From Sphaerotilus mobilis (lineage in GTDB: Bacteria > Pseudomonadota > Gammaproteobacteria > Burkholderiales > Burkholderiaceae_C), in contig NZ_SGWV01000007.1 in assembly GCF_004216565.1 (NCBI RefSeq), positions 682,001 to 746,000 on the forward strand: 64,000 bases of DNA, in the 5' to 3' direction. The translations under genes and the position numbers were made by a program. Positions 1 through 8,512 of this stretch are shown piece by piece; within the stretch, counting starts at the first letter, position 1, and every line of letters starts with the position of its first letter. The notes below the pieces were generated by a model, which worked only from the letters and a program-made list of their open reading frames with translations, did not search any database and was not told where the DNA came from.

Positions 1-477
1 GCCTGGACCGACGAACTCGCCACCGGCCACGCCGAGATGGACCAGACCCACCGGGAGTTCATCGACCTGCTGGACCGGGTCGAGGCCGTGCGCGGTGCTG
101 ACGCGGCCACGCTGCTGCCGGTCTACGACGAGCTGATCGCGCACACCACCGACCACTTCGGCCGCGAGGACGCCTGGATGCAGGCCAACGGCTTCGCTGC
201 CGAGAACTGCCACAGCCTGCAGCACACGCAGGTGCTGACGGTCCTGCACGAGGTGCGCAAGCGCATCGTCGAACAAGGTCAGGTGGAACTGCTGGGCGAG
301 CTGCTGCCCGGCCTGGTCCAGTGGTTCGACGGCCACGCCCGCGCCGCCGATGCCGGCCTGGCCTCGGTGATCGCCGAGGCCGAACAGGCCCGCGCCCAGG
401 CCACTGCCGAAGGTCGCGCCTGCGAACCCGCAGCGGCCATCGCCGGCTGCGGCAGCCTGAGCTGCAGCGACGCCTGA
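1..477 (+). CDS. Bacteriohemerythrin, 5'-truncated by window edge
   Basis: Oxygen-binding, non-heme diiron four-helix protein. The reading frame is open from base 1 and already contains the family's conserved Trp and the 'GHAEMDQTHREF' segment before the first internal ATG at 37, so the true start lies upstream of the window. Iron-ligand motifs are all visible: early His, His-x3-Glu (HFGRE), His-x3-His (HSLQH) and His-x4-Asp (HARAAD). The C-terminal ~25 residues are Ala-rich and end with two cysteines. The known role of the family is O2 carriage, storage or sensing, often in motile microaerophiles; the role here is inferred. Confidence 0.9.
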   Translation, partial: AWTDELATGHAEMDQTHREFIDLLDRVEAVRGADAATLLPVYDELIAHTTDHFGREDAWMQANGFAAENCHSLQHTQVLTVLHEVRKRIVEQGQVELLGELLPGLVQWFDGHARAADAGLASVIAEAEQARAQATAEGRACEPAAAIAGCGSLSCSDA

Positions 478-486
478 AACGCGAAA

Positions 487-507
487 TCAGGCGGGTTTCC
501 TGCCTGA
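487..507. terminator. Possible hairpin after hemerythrin gene
   Basis: A 6-bp inverted repeat TCAGGC (487-492) / GCCTGA (502-507) with a 9-nt loop lies 10 nt after the hemerythrin stop codon. There is no T-tract after it, so an intrinsic terminator is only possible. Confidence 0.25.
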
Positions 508-611
508 CATCTGGCTGACAAGCGGAAGCGGCAGGACTAGAGTCGAACCCGAACTCGCCGCCTTGCCGCATCCCCTGCCGACCCCGCGCGAGTCCCTTCA
601 GGAGGCCCGCA

Positions 612-896
612 ATGTCGCTGCAGCAGCTCCAGGATTTCAAGCACTGGCACCTTGGCCACCCCCGAGGCCACACGGTCGAGTCCGCCGTCTGCGACGGCAT
701 CCTCTGCGCCTGGGTGATGGGCTGGATGGCCCTGCCGGTGATGCTGGTGCTGCAGGAATGGAACTGGCTCCCGCTCTCGCTGGCGAGCCACCTGCTCCCG
801 CTGGGCTACTGGTCGCTGCGACGCCGCCTGCACCGCAGCGGATGGCTGCGCTGTGATTGGCTGCATACGGTGCAGGGGCGCACGGGCCCGCGTTGA
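612..896 (+). CDS. Small predicted membrane protein (94 aa)
   Basis: No family recognised. The ATG at 612 follows a strong ribosome binding site (AGGAGG at 600-605, about 6 nt away). The protein has two hydrophobic stretches (about residues 28-47 and 52-68) separated by a short polar turn, then a basic, Arg-rich tail, as in a small inner-membrane hairpin with its tail in the cytoplasm. It sits alone between the hemerythrin gene and a toxin-antitoxin pair. Function unknown. Confidence 0.6.
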   Translation: MSLQQLQDFKHWHLGHPRGHTVESAVCDGILCAWVMGWMALPVMLVLQEWNWLPLSLASHLLPLGYWSLRRRLHRSGWLRCDWLHTVQGRTGPR

Positions 897-927
897 CAAC
901 CATTGCCAAGCCATCCACCATCGGTGC

Positions 928-1182
928 ATGAGCACGACCAGCACCATGAACATTGCGCTGCCCGAACCGCTTCGTGCCTACGTGGCCGAGCGGGTCGCGT
1001 CCGGCCAATATGGCAACACCAGCGAATACGTCCGGGACCTGATCAGGCGCGACCAGCATGAGCAGGACCTGGCACGCCTGCGTCGCATGCTCGAAGACGG
1101 ACTGGCCAGCGGTGCCCCACGACCGGACACCGATGAGGACTGGCAGGAGCTCGAAGCCATTGCCCGTGGCGATCTGGCGTGA
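928..1182 (+). CDS. parD: ParD-type antitoxin
   Basis: Antitoxin of a type II ParDE module. The N-terminal part is a ribbon-helix-helix DNA-binding domain with the typical ParD pattern (MNIALPEPLRAYV..., then GQYGNTSEYVRDLIRR); the acidic C-terminal part would wrap the toxin. The start at 928 gives 84 aa; an ATG at 946, right before the ribbon strand, is an alternative. It overlaps the toxin gene by a GTGA junction, which indicates translational coupling. ParD proteins usually repress their own operon. Confidence 0.85.
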   Translation: MSTTSTMNIALPEPLRAYVAERVASGQYGNTSEYVRDLIRRDQHEQDLARLRRMLEDGLASGAPRPDTDEDWQELEAIARGDLA

Positions 1183-1496
1183 CGGTCTGCGTCTGGCGAC
1201 CTCGCGCCCGCGAGGACCGCAAGGCCGAGGTGCGGTACTACCGGCTCACAGCAGGCCCTGACGTCGCTGAACGTCTGGTCCGGGCGCTGTCCACGGCCCA
1301 ACAGATGCTGCTGAGCAACCCCGCGATCGGTTCACCCAGGCTGGGCCAAATGCTCGGCATCACCGGGCTGCGCACGTGGCGCATCGAGGGATACCCGATG
1401 AGCTACTGGTACGTCGAGCGACCAGGCGTCGTCGACATTGTTCGCCTGGTCGGCCATCGCCTGGACCCGAGTGGCATCAGCGTGCCAGCCGAGTAG
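1179..1496 (+). CDS. parE: ParE/RelE-superfamily toxin
   Basis: Toxin partner of the upstream ParD; ParE proteins poison DNA gyrase. The GTG start at 1179 overlaps the antitoxin stop. The 105-aa length and the family landmarks 'RAREDRKAEVRYY' in helix 1 and 'GLRTWRIEGYPMSYWYVERPG' followed by 'VDIVRLVGHRLD' in the C-terminal sheet support the call. The pair sits in ordinary chromosomal context; no mobile element is seen beside it. Confidence 0.85.
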   Translation: MTVCVWRPRAREDRKAEVRYYRLTAGPDVAERLVRALSTAQQMLLSNPAIGSPRLGQMLGITGLRTWRIEGYPMSYWYVERPGVVDIVRLVGHRLDPSGISVPAE

Positions 1497-1500
1497 CCGC

Positions 1501-2859
1501 TTAGAACTTGAACGCCAACCGCAGCCCACCCCAATGCCGCCCGCCGACCTGGATCGGTGCGCTGGCTTCCTTCATCAGCACGTACTGGCCGCCGCCCATG
1601 TCGCGGCGGTAGGTCTGGAGCAGGAAGGGGCGCTGGTTGCGGCCGGAGGCGAGGCCGGTGCGGTCGTTGAAGATGCGGCGGTAGCGGCTGTTGGCGGTGT
1701 CCCAGGCGAGGTCGCCGCGCTGCGGGTGGCAGTACTTGCGGTTGTGGGTGGCCACGTAGCCGTTGCGGTCGGTGGCGATGCAGAAGACGACCTTGTCGCT
1801 CCAGCCCAGCATCGGTTCCTGGATCGACGGCAGCAGGTCATCGGACAAGGCCGTGTGACGGGCGAGGTGCTGCGCCGGGGTGGTGCCGGCGATCGGCTGG
1901 TAGTGCTCGTCGAACAGGTCGGCCATCGAGATGCGGCCCTGCGCCACGGCCTGCTCGAAGGCTGCCGAGACACGCCCGGCGGCTTCCTGGACCGCGCGGA
2001 TGAACGGGGTGTCGACGGTCTCGATGCCGCTGCCAGCCAGGTCGTCGATCAGGCTTTCGGACAGCTTCAGGAAACGGTCGCTGCAGCCCATGGCGTCATC
2101 GAGGTTGATCATGGCGGCTTGCATTTCGGCGCCCAGCACGTGGGTCTTGTCGCTCACCGCCGCACAGGTGGTGCGGCTGAGCACGGCGGCCTCGTCGATG
2201 CGGGCCACACCGGCCTCGACACGCGCAAAGGCCAGGTGGATGCCACGGGTCGGCGCACGGTCTGGCTCGACCCGGATGTCCTGGGAAAAGGTTTCGATGC
2301 GCTCATCGAGCTGCTTCAAGGTGCCCATGATGGTCTTGGACGACGTTTCGACCCGTCCGGCCAGATCCTTCACCGCATCGGCCACGACGCCAAAGCCGCG
2401 TCCGGCATCGCCGGCCCGCTTGGCCTCGACCGAGGCGTTGAAGGCCACCAACCGGGTCTGCAAGGCGATCTGGGAGATGTCGCCCGCTGCGGCCGAGACC
2501 TGCTGCAGGACGGTGACGATGCCTGCCACCTCGTCGGCCACCTGGCGTGCGACCTCGCGGGCATGGGCCACGGCGGCCAGGCTGGCTTCGGTGGCGCCGC
2601 CGATCGCCGTCTGGGCGGCCTGCACGGCATCGAGTTCGAGGTTGAGTTCGCCCAGCGCTTCGACCTGACGAACGACGACCTTCTGGGTGTCCTCGATGGC
2701 GCCGCGCGCCTGGGCCGCGTCACGGCCGATCTGCGAGGCCTGGCCGGACAGCCGGCCGATCAGTTCAGGGTCGAGCACCGGCCCGGTCGGCTCGGCCGGT
2801 ACGGTCGTTTGCAGGTCCGGGTTGGGGTCGCGGTGGCGACCGCGGAAAAAAGCCAGCAT
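1501..2859 (-). CDS. Soluble methyl-accepting chemotaxis protein with C-terminal sensor domain
   Basis: Cytoplasmic chemoreceptor, 452 aa, without transmembrane segments. Residues ~30-220 form the coiled-coil signalling hairpin; its tip is a divergent version of the standard one ('FNASVEAKRAGDAGRGFGVVAD'). Residues ~285-452 form a C-terminal sensory region of Cache/PAS-like character, with 'CIATDRNGYVATHNRKYC' and a final 'PIQVGGRHWGGLRLAF'. The reversed order (signalling hairpin first, sensor last) is known in some proteobacterial receptors. It follows fliA by 59 nt on the same strand, so it is probably in the flagellar operon or a class-3 gene. Ligand unknown. Confidence 0.85.
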   Translation of the reverse strand: MLAFFRGRHRDPNPDLQTTVPAEPTGPVLDPELIGRLSGQASQIGRDAAQARGAIEDTQKVVVRQVEALGELNLELDAVQAAQTAIGGATEASLAAVAHAREVARQVADEVAGIVTVLQQVSAAAGDISQIALQTRLVAFNASVEAKRAGDAGRGFGVVADAVKDLAGRVETSSKTIMGTLKQLDERIETFSQDIRVEPDRAPTRGIHLAFARVEAGVARIDEAAVLSRTTCAAVSDKTHVLGAEMQAAMINLDDAMGCSDRFLKLSESLIDDLAGSGIETVDTPFIRAVQEAAGRVSAAFEQAVAQGRISMADLFDEHYQPIAGTTPAQHLARHTALSDDLLPSIQEPMLGWSDKVVFCIATDRNGYVATHNRKYCHPQRGDLAWDTANSRYRRIFNDRTGLASGRNQRPFLLQTYRRDMGGGQYVLMKEASAPIQVGGRHWGGLRLAFKF

Positions 2860-2918
2860 CGGCGGTCTCCAGGTATGGACTCGGGACAGGCCGAATCAGG
2901 TCGACATCGATGCGCCGC

Positions 2919-3632
2919 TCACCAGGCGCGCAGCTTGGCGCGCAGGCGGGCGATCGACTGGCTGTGCAGTTGGCAGACCCGAGATTCGGTCACGCCCAGC
3001 ACGGCCGCGATTTCCTTGAGGTTCATGTCCTGCTCGTAGTACATGCTCATGACGTACTGCTCGCGCTCGGGCAGGTTCTTGATCGCGTCGACCAACGCCT
3101 GGCGCATGCGGTGGTCGTTGAGCTGCGCCAGCGGATCGCCGCCCTCGTCGGCCACGTGGCGGTCGAGGTAGTCGTTGTCGCCGTCGTCGCCGCCGATGTC
3201 CTCCAGATAGATCAGCTGGGTGCCACGCACCTTGTTGAGCAGGTCCTGGTATTCGGCCAGCGTGACGCCGAGTTCCTTGGCGATCTCGCTTTCCTGCGGC
3301 GTGCGGCCCAGGCGCTGTTCGAGGCGGTGCACGGCACCCTCGATGTCACGCTGATGCTTGCGGTTGCCGCGGCTCATCCAGTCGGTGCCGCGCAGCTCGT
3401 CGAGCATGGCGCCGCGGATGCGCTGGGTGGCGAAGGTCTCGAACTGCACGCCCTGGCCGCTGTCGAAGCGGCTCAGTGCATCGGTCAGGCCGATCATGCC
3501 GACCTGGATCAGGTCGTCGATCTCAACGTTGGCGGGCAGCTTGGCGATCATCTGGTGGGCCAGCCGGCGCACCAGCGGGCTGTACTGCTTGAGCAGCGCG
3601 TTGACGTCAAGTTGTCCCTTGGCGGTGTACAT
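2919..3632 (-). CDS. fliA: Flagellar sigma factor FliA (sigma-28)
   Basis: RNA polymerase sigma factor for late flagellar and chemotaxis genes. 237 aa from the ATG at 3632 (MYTAKGQLDVNALL), the family's normal length; longer in-frame extensions run into the upstream gene and are out of family. Region 2 is clear (LVRRLAHQMIAKLP, then EIDDLIQVGMIGL and FETFATQRIRGAMLDELR), region 3 follows, and region 4 has the helix-turn-helix (NLKEIAAVLGVTESRVCQLHS). It lies 14 nt after the flhG-like gene in the flhB-A-F-G-fliA order typical of polar flagellates. The anti-sigma factor FlgM is not in the window. Confidence 0.97.
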   Translation of the reverse strand: MYTAKGQLDVNALLKQYSPLVRRLAHQMIAKLPANVEIDDLIQVGMIGLTDALSRFDSGQGVQFETFATQRIRGAMLDELRGTDWMSRGNRKHQRDIEGAVHRLEQRLGRTPQESEIAKELGVTLAEYQDLLNKVRGTQLIYLEDIGGDDGDNDYLDRHVADEGGDPLAQLNDHRMRQALVDAIKNLPEREQYVMSMYYEQDMNLKEIAAVLGVTESRVCQLHSQSIARLRAKLRAW

Positions 3633-3646
3633 GTGGGTCTCCGCGA

Positions 3647-4570
3647 TCAGCTCATCGACAGGCGGGGCGCCGGCAGCGCGCTGCGCAGTCCGGCGTGGTC
3701 TTGTTCGCTCGCGGCCAGAACGGCGGCGGCGGCCAGCGCGGCCTCGACCAGGGCCATGAGGGCCCGCGAGGGCACGGCGGTCGGCGGCTCGGCCGGGTCG
3801 ACCCGGACGCTGCTGTGCTGCACGCCGCCCAGGAACAGGTCGGCGCAATGGGCCAGACGATCGGCGACGGCCTGGGCGCGGGGCGACTCGGGCGGCGCAC
3901 ACAGCAGCAGGTCGTGGCTGAGCCAGTCGGCGCGCTGGGCGAAGACCTTCATGGCGGCATAGGCGTGGGTCATGGCATCGGGTTGGTCATCGCACAGCAC
4001 GATCGGACGCGGCCGGCTCAGGGCCGCGTCGCCACGGCCGAACAAGCGGGCGATCTCGGTGGCGCTGGCATGCACCAGCACGACCTGCACCTGCGGCGCG
4101 GCGTCGACCACGGCATCGAGGAAGCCGCGGGTCGAACCCCGGCTGTCGACCCAACGCACCGGCAGGCCACGGGCGGCGAGGTAGTGCACGCGCTTGGACA
4201 AGGGCTCGATGCCCTCGGCAAGGTCGAAGCTGGCAAGCTCCTCGGGCGGCGCGCCGCGCTCGGAGGCATCGACCAGCAGCGTGTCCAGCTCCATCAGTTC
4301 AAGCGCGCTGCACAGGCGTTCGATCAGCACGCCACCGTGGGCGATGAAGGGGTTGGAGACGACCGGGATGAAGCGCAGCGAGCGTTGCGAGAACAAGCGG
4401 CGCAGGCCGTCGGCCTGGTCGGCCGGGTGGTTGCGGCGCAGGCCGGGTTGACCCAGCAGCGTGTCGATCGACGGTGCGGCGGCGTGCTGGATCTTGCTGG
4501 CCATGGTGCTGTGCGTCCGGTGCAGGCGAGACGTGACGGGGCGGGTCGACGGGCGGCGAGCGGCGCTCAT
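3647..4570 (-). CDS. flhG: FlhG/MinD-like flagellar number protein lacking the P-loop
   Basis: The position between flhF and fliA, and the ATGA overlap with the flhF stop, identify it as the flhG slot. The opening 'DQADGLRRLF' helix, which activates the FlhF GTPase in FlhG proteins, is present. The deviant Walker A expected after it (GKGGxGKT) is absent: the equivalent stretch is 'VVSNPFIAHGGVLIERL'. 'TLLVDASERG' matches the usual 'LLLDAD' strand. So this looks like a MinD fold that has lost ATP binding. Start: 4570 by coupling, or ATG 4504 (MASKIQ), giving 285 aa. Confidence 0.75.
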   Translation of the reverse strand: MSAARRPSTRPVTSRLHRTHSTMASKIQHAAAPSIDTLLGQPGLRRNHPADQADGLRRLFSQRSLRFIPVVSNPFIAHGGVLIERLCSALELMELDTLLVDASERGAPPEELASFDLAEGIEPLSKRVHYLAARGLPVRWVDSRGSTRGFLDAVVDAAPQVQVVLVHASATEIARLFGRGDAALSRPRPIVLCDDQPDAMTHAYAAMKVFAQRADWLSHDLLLCAPPESPRAQAVADRLAHCADLFLGGVQHSSVRVDPAEPPTAVPSRALMALVEAALAAAAVLAASEQDHAGLRSALPAPRLSMS

Positions 4571-6327
4571 CAGGCGTCGCTGCGGCCGCTGCGGCCGGCG
4601 CTCGGCGCGGCCGACGAGCGGCTGCTGCGGCGCGGTGCGGGCGGTGCCGGCGGGGTGGCGAACAGCAAGTTGACGTCGTTGGCATCGAGCCGCCAGGCCT
4701 GCGTGCCGCTGTTGCGCAGCGCGCGCTGCATCAGCGCATGGGCGGTCAGGCGATGCCAGTCTTCCGGCACGCGCTGGCCGTTGGCGACGGCGACGACCTT
4801 CAGGCGGTGGCGGATCAGCGCGTCCAGCGCCGGGCCGAGCTTGACGGCCTCGTCCACCTTGGACAGCACGATGCCCTTGGCCTGCGTGGCCTTGTAGGCG
4901 ATCAGCACGTCCTCGATGGTCTCGCCCTGCGCAGCGGCATTGACCACCAGCAGGCGCTTGATCGAGCGGTGCGACAGCATCTCCAGCAGCTCGCGGGTGC
5001 GCGAGTCGCGCTGGGCCAGGCCGGCGGTGTCGATCAGCACCATCTTCTTGGACGACAGCAGGTCGAGCAGGTCTTCCAGCGCGACGCGGTCATGCGCGGT
5101 GTGGACCGGCACGCCGAGGATGCGGCCATAGGCGCGCAGTTGCTCATGGGCGCCAAGCCGGTAGGCGTCCAGCGTGATCAGGCCGAGGTTGGCCGCGCCG
5201 TGGCGGGTGGCGAAGGCGGCGGCGAGCTTGGCGGTCGACGTGGTCTTGCCCACGCCGGTCGAGCCGACCAGTGCGAACACGCCGCCCTGGTCCTCGATGG
5301 CCGGATCGGCCTCGCCGGTGACCAGGTTGCGCTGCAGGATGTCGGTGGCCCAGGCGGCCTCGTCGGCTACCTCGTCACCGAGGCCGTCGACCAGCTTGCG
5401 GATCAGGGCCGGCGAGAAGCCGCAGTCGATCAGGCGGGCGGTCAGCTGGGCCTGCTTCGGGCTCTTCTGCAGGCGCTCCATGAAGGCCAGCGCGCCGAAG
5501 CGTTCCTCGATCAGGCCCTTCATGGCGCGCAGCTCGCTCATCATGGCGTGGTCGGCCGCACCGCTGCGGCTGGCGCTGCTGCTGTTGCTGTTGCGGCGGT
5601 CGCTGCCGTGCAGCGCATCGAGTTCGGCCGGCGTGGTCAGGCCACTGCCGAGTTCCGAGTCCAGCACGGGCTGGACCGGGCGGCTGCGGCGCGACGGGGC
5701 CGCCTGCTGGGCGTGCGGCTCCTGGCGCGGCGGCGCGGACGTTTGTTTTTGCTGGGCGATGCGGGCCGCACGCTCGGCCTGCAACAGGCCTTCGTGCATC
5801 ACGCCGCCATTGACGCCGGCAGACTGCGGCGAGACCAGCTCGGCATAGGTCGGCAGGTGCTCGGGCGGCGCGTCGCGGCGGGCCAGGCGCTGTTCGATCG
5901 CCTCGGGCGAGACAGGCACCGGCTGCATCGCCTGGGCGCGCATCTCGGCCTGGCGCTTCTTGAGCATGCGCTCGCGCACATAGTCCTGGAAGGACAGCGT
6001 GCTCATCGCCAGCTGGCCGACGTCTTCCTGCACCGGCTGTTCCGGACGGGCCTGCGGGACCTGCTGTTCGGCCCGGTCGCGCAAGGTGTGACGGGACGGC
6101 GCGGGCGCTGCCGCACGCGGGGCCAGCGGCGCCGGGCGGCTCACGCCAGCGGCGACGCCTTCACCGAAGCGCTCGATCTGCTCGACGCTCTCGGGCGGCA
6201 TGGCCAGGATCTCGACCCCTTCGGTGCAGGGCTTGGTGGACAGCACGACCGCGTTGTCGCCAAAGGCCTGACGGACCTTCTGCATCGCCTCGCGGGAGTT
6301 GCGCCCGACGAATCGCTTGACGTTCAT
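4570..6327 (-). CDS. flhF: Flagellar placement GTPase FlhF
   Basis: SRP-type GTPase that marks the pole where the flagellum is built. 585 aa: a short N-terminal B domain (MNVKRFVGRNSREAMQKVRQ), a long low-complexity Pro/Arg/Gln-rich linker to about residue 250, then the NG domain. The G1 P-loop 'GSTGVGKTTSTAKL' starts near residue 355; 'DAYRLGAHEQLR' and 'LIDTAGLAQRDSR' follow, with 'LSKVDEA' for guanine recognition. It ends in a basic Ser/Arg tail. It is 76 nt downstream of flhA and overlaps the flhG-like gene by ATGA. Confidence 0.96.
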   Translation of the reverse strand: MNVKRFVGRNSREAMQKVRQAFGDNAVVLSTKPCTEGVEILAMPPESVEQIERFGEGVAAGVSRPAPLAPRAAAPAPSRHTLRDRAEQQVPQARPEQPVQEDVGQLAMSTLSFQDYVRERMLKKRQAEMRAQAMQPVPVSPEAIEQRLARRDAPPEHLPTYAELVSPQSAGVNGGVMHEGLLQAERAARIAQQKQTSAPPRQEPHAQQAAPSRRSRPVQPVLDSELGSGLTTPAELDALHGSDRRNSNSSSASRSGAADHAMMSELRAMKGLIEERFGALAFMERLQKSPKQAQLTARLIDCGFSPALIRKLVDGLGDEVADEAAWATDILQRNLVTGEADPAIEDQGGVFALVGSTGVGKTTSTAKLAAAFATRHGAANLGLITLDAYRLGAHEQLRAYGRILGVPVHTAHDRVALEDLLDLLSSKKMVLIDTAGLAQRDSRTRELLEMLSHRSIKRLLVVNAAAQGETIEDVLIAYKATQAKGIVLSKVDEAVKLGPALDALIRHRLKVVAVANGQRVPEDWHRLTAHALMQRALRNSGTQAWRLDANDVNLLFATPPAPPAPRRSSRSSAAPSAGRSGRSDA

Positions 6328-6403
6328 GCTGCCTCCTGCCGGGCCGACTCAGGGAAGGCGGCGCCGTCCCCGTGGGTGTGCAAACCGATGTGGGCGTGCG
6401 GGG

Positions 6404-8512
6404 TCATGCGTTCGCTCCGATGATCGAGCCGATGCGGATCGAGTGGGTGTCCGGGATCTCGCTGTGGCCCAGCACGCGCAGCCGGGGGGCGGCGCGCTTG
6501 AGCAGACGGGCCACCTGCGAGCGGATCGAGTCCGGCACCAGCAGGCAGGCCGGGTGGCCAAGGTCTTCCTGGCGGCGCGCCGCATCGGCGGCACCGCGCG
6601 AGAGGTGGTCGGCGACGCCCGGATCGAGCACCGCGCCATGCGGCGAGTTGAGGGCCTGCGACAGCAGACGCTCCAGCTCGGGCTCGATGGCGATGACGTC
6701 CAGCTCGCGCAAGCTGCCGTAGATCTGCTGCACGATGGCCGGGGCCAGCGCGATGCGCAGGCGGCGGGCCAGCTCGGTCGGGTCGGTCGCCTGGCCGGCG
6801 TGTTCGGCCAGCGCCTCGATGATCGAGCGCATGTCGCGGATGTGCACGCCCTCTTCCAGCAGCAGCTGGAGGATCTTTTGCAGGGGGGCGATGGCGATCA
6901 TCTTGGGAACCACGTCTTCGATCAGTTTGGGCGCCAGCTTGGTCACATGCTCGACCAGGGCCTGGGTCTCGGTGCGGCCCAGCAGACGGGCCGCGTTCAT
7001 CTGCATCAAGTGTGAGAGATGGGTCGCCACGACGGTCGAGGAATCAACCACCGTGTACCCCGCCATTTGGGCGCTTTCGCGCTGACGCTCGTCGATCCAG
7101 GTGGCGGGCAATCCGAAGGCCGGATCGGTGGTCGTCGGCCCCTGCAAGGCCAGCGAGGCATGGCCCGGGTTGATCGCCAGGTGCATGCCGGGGAAGGCCT
7201 CGCCCTCGCCGATCACCGCGCCGCGCAGCGTGATGCGGTACATGCTGGGCTTGAGTTCGAGGTTGTCGCGGATGTGCACGGCCGGCGGCAGGAAGCCGAC
7301 CTCCTGGGCGAACTTCTTGCGCACCCCGCGGATGCGGTTGAGCAGGTCGCCGCCACGGCCCTTGTCGACCAGCGCGATCAGGCGGTAGCCGACCTCCATG
7401 CCCAGGGTGTCAACCGGCTGCAGATCGTCCCAGCTGGCCTCGGCGTTGGGGTTGGCCGGCGGCGGCGCGGCCTCGGCCGGTGGTGGTGTGGCGCGGGCCC
7501 GCTCGGCTTCCTTGAACATCCAGCGCGACAACGCCGCCAGGCCGCCACCGATCATCAGGAAGACCAGGTGCGGCATGCCCGGGATGACGCCCAGCAGCGT
7601 GATCACGCCGGCCACGATGGCCACCGAATGTGGCGAGCGGAACATCTGGCCGACGATCTGGTTGCCGACGTCCTGGTCCTTGCCCACCCGCGAGACCACC
7701 ATCGCCGACGCGACCGAGATCAGCAGCGCCGGGATCTGCGCGACCAGCGCATCACCGACGGCCAGCAGGATGTAGCTGCTGGCCGCCTCGCCAGCGCCAA
7801 GGCCGTGCTGGACCATGCCGATGATGAAGCCGCCGATGATGTTGATGAACAGGATCAGGATGCCTGCGATGGCGTCGCCGCGCACGAACTTGCTGGCACC
7901 GTCCATGGAGCCGAAGAACTCTGCCTCTTCCTGCACCTCGACGCGGCGGCGCTTGGCCTCCTTCTCGTCGATGTTGCCGGCGTTCAGGTCGGCATCGATC
8001 GCCATCTGCTTGCCGGGCATCGCGTCCAGCGTGAAGCGCGCGCCGACCTCGGCGATGCGTTCCGCACCCTTGGTGATGACGACAAAGTTGATGACCACCA
8101 GGATCGCGAAGACGATCAGGCCGACCGCAAAGTTGCCGCCGATCAGGAAGTGGCCAAAGCTCTCGATCACCGCGCCGGCCGCGCCCGGGCCGGTGTGGCC
8201 CTCCATCAGCACGACCCGGCTGGAGGCCACGTTCAGCGACAGCCGCAACAGCGTGGTCAGCAGCAGCACCGTCGGGAAGGCCGAGAAGTCCAGCGGCTTG
8301 ATCATGTAGGACGCCACCAGCATCACCATCAGCGCGGTGGCGATGTTGAAGGTGAAGAACAGGTCGAGCGCGAAGGCCGGCAGCGGCAGCACCATCATCG
8401 CCAGCACGAGGATGATCAGCAGCGGCGCGGCCATGCCCTTGATGGCGGCCGAGTTGGCGCCGAAGGCCCGCTGCAGCGGGGCCAGGAACGGCAGGGCGTT
8501 GTCGAGCTTCAT
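6404..8512 (-). CDS. flhA: Flagellar export gate protein FlhA
   Basis: Inner-membrane core of the flagellar type III export gate, 702 aa. The N-terminal half has about eight hydrophobic segments and the conserved loop 'FVRGDAIAGILILFINIIGG'; the C-terminal half (from about residue 365) is the cytoplasmic chaperone-docking domain. The ATG at 8512 overlaps the flhB stop codon (ATGA), so the two are translationally coupled. It works with FlhB and with FliOPQR, which are not in the window. Confidence 0.97.
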   Translation of the reverse strand: MKLDNALPFLAPLQRAFGANSAAIKGMAAPLLIILVLAMMVLPLPAFALDLFFTFNIATALMVMLVASYMIKPLDFSAFPTVLLLTTLLRLSLNVASSRVVLMEGHTGPGAAGAVIESFGHFLIGGNFAVGLIVFAILVVINFVVITKGAERIAEVGARFTLDAMPGKQMAIDADLNAGNIDEKEAKRRRVEVQEEAEFFGSMDGASKFVRGDAIAGILILFINIIGGFIIGMVQHGLGAGEAASSYILLAVGDALVAQIPALLISVASAMVVSRVGKDQDVGNQIVGQMFRSPHSVAIVAGVITLLGVIPGMPHLVFLMIGGGLAALSRWMFKEAERARATPPPAEAAPPPANPNAEASWDDLQPVDTLGMEVGYRLIALVDKGRGGDLLNRIRGVRKKFAQEVGFLPPAVHIRDNLELKPSMYRITLRGAVIGEGEAFPGMHLAINPGHASLALQGPTTTDPAFGLPATWIDERQRESAQMAGYTVVDSSTVVATHLSHLMQMNAARLLGRTETQALVEHVTKLAPKLIEDVVPKMIAIAPLQKILQLLLEEGVHIRDMRSIIEALAEHAGQATDPTELARRLRIALAPAIVQQIYGSLRELDVIAIEPELERLLSQALNSPHGAVLDPGVADHLSRGAADAARRQEDLGHPACLLVPDSIRSQVARLLKRAAPRLRVLGHSEIPDTHSIRIGSIIGANA

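Noticed and set aside
1438-3039. Long plus-strand frame opposite the soluble chemoreceptor
   Set aside because: Antisense artefact; it also crosses into fliA and has no recognisable domain.
4738-6423. Long plus-strand open frame opposite flhF
   Set aside because: His/Gln/Arg/Gly-rich composition without motifs, typical of the antisense of a GC-rich gene; flhF on the other strand is unambiguous.
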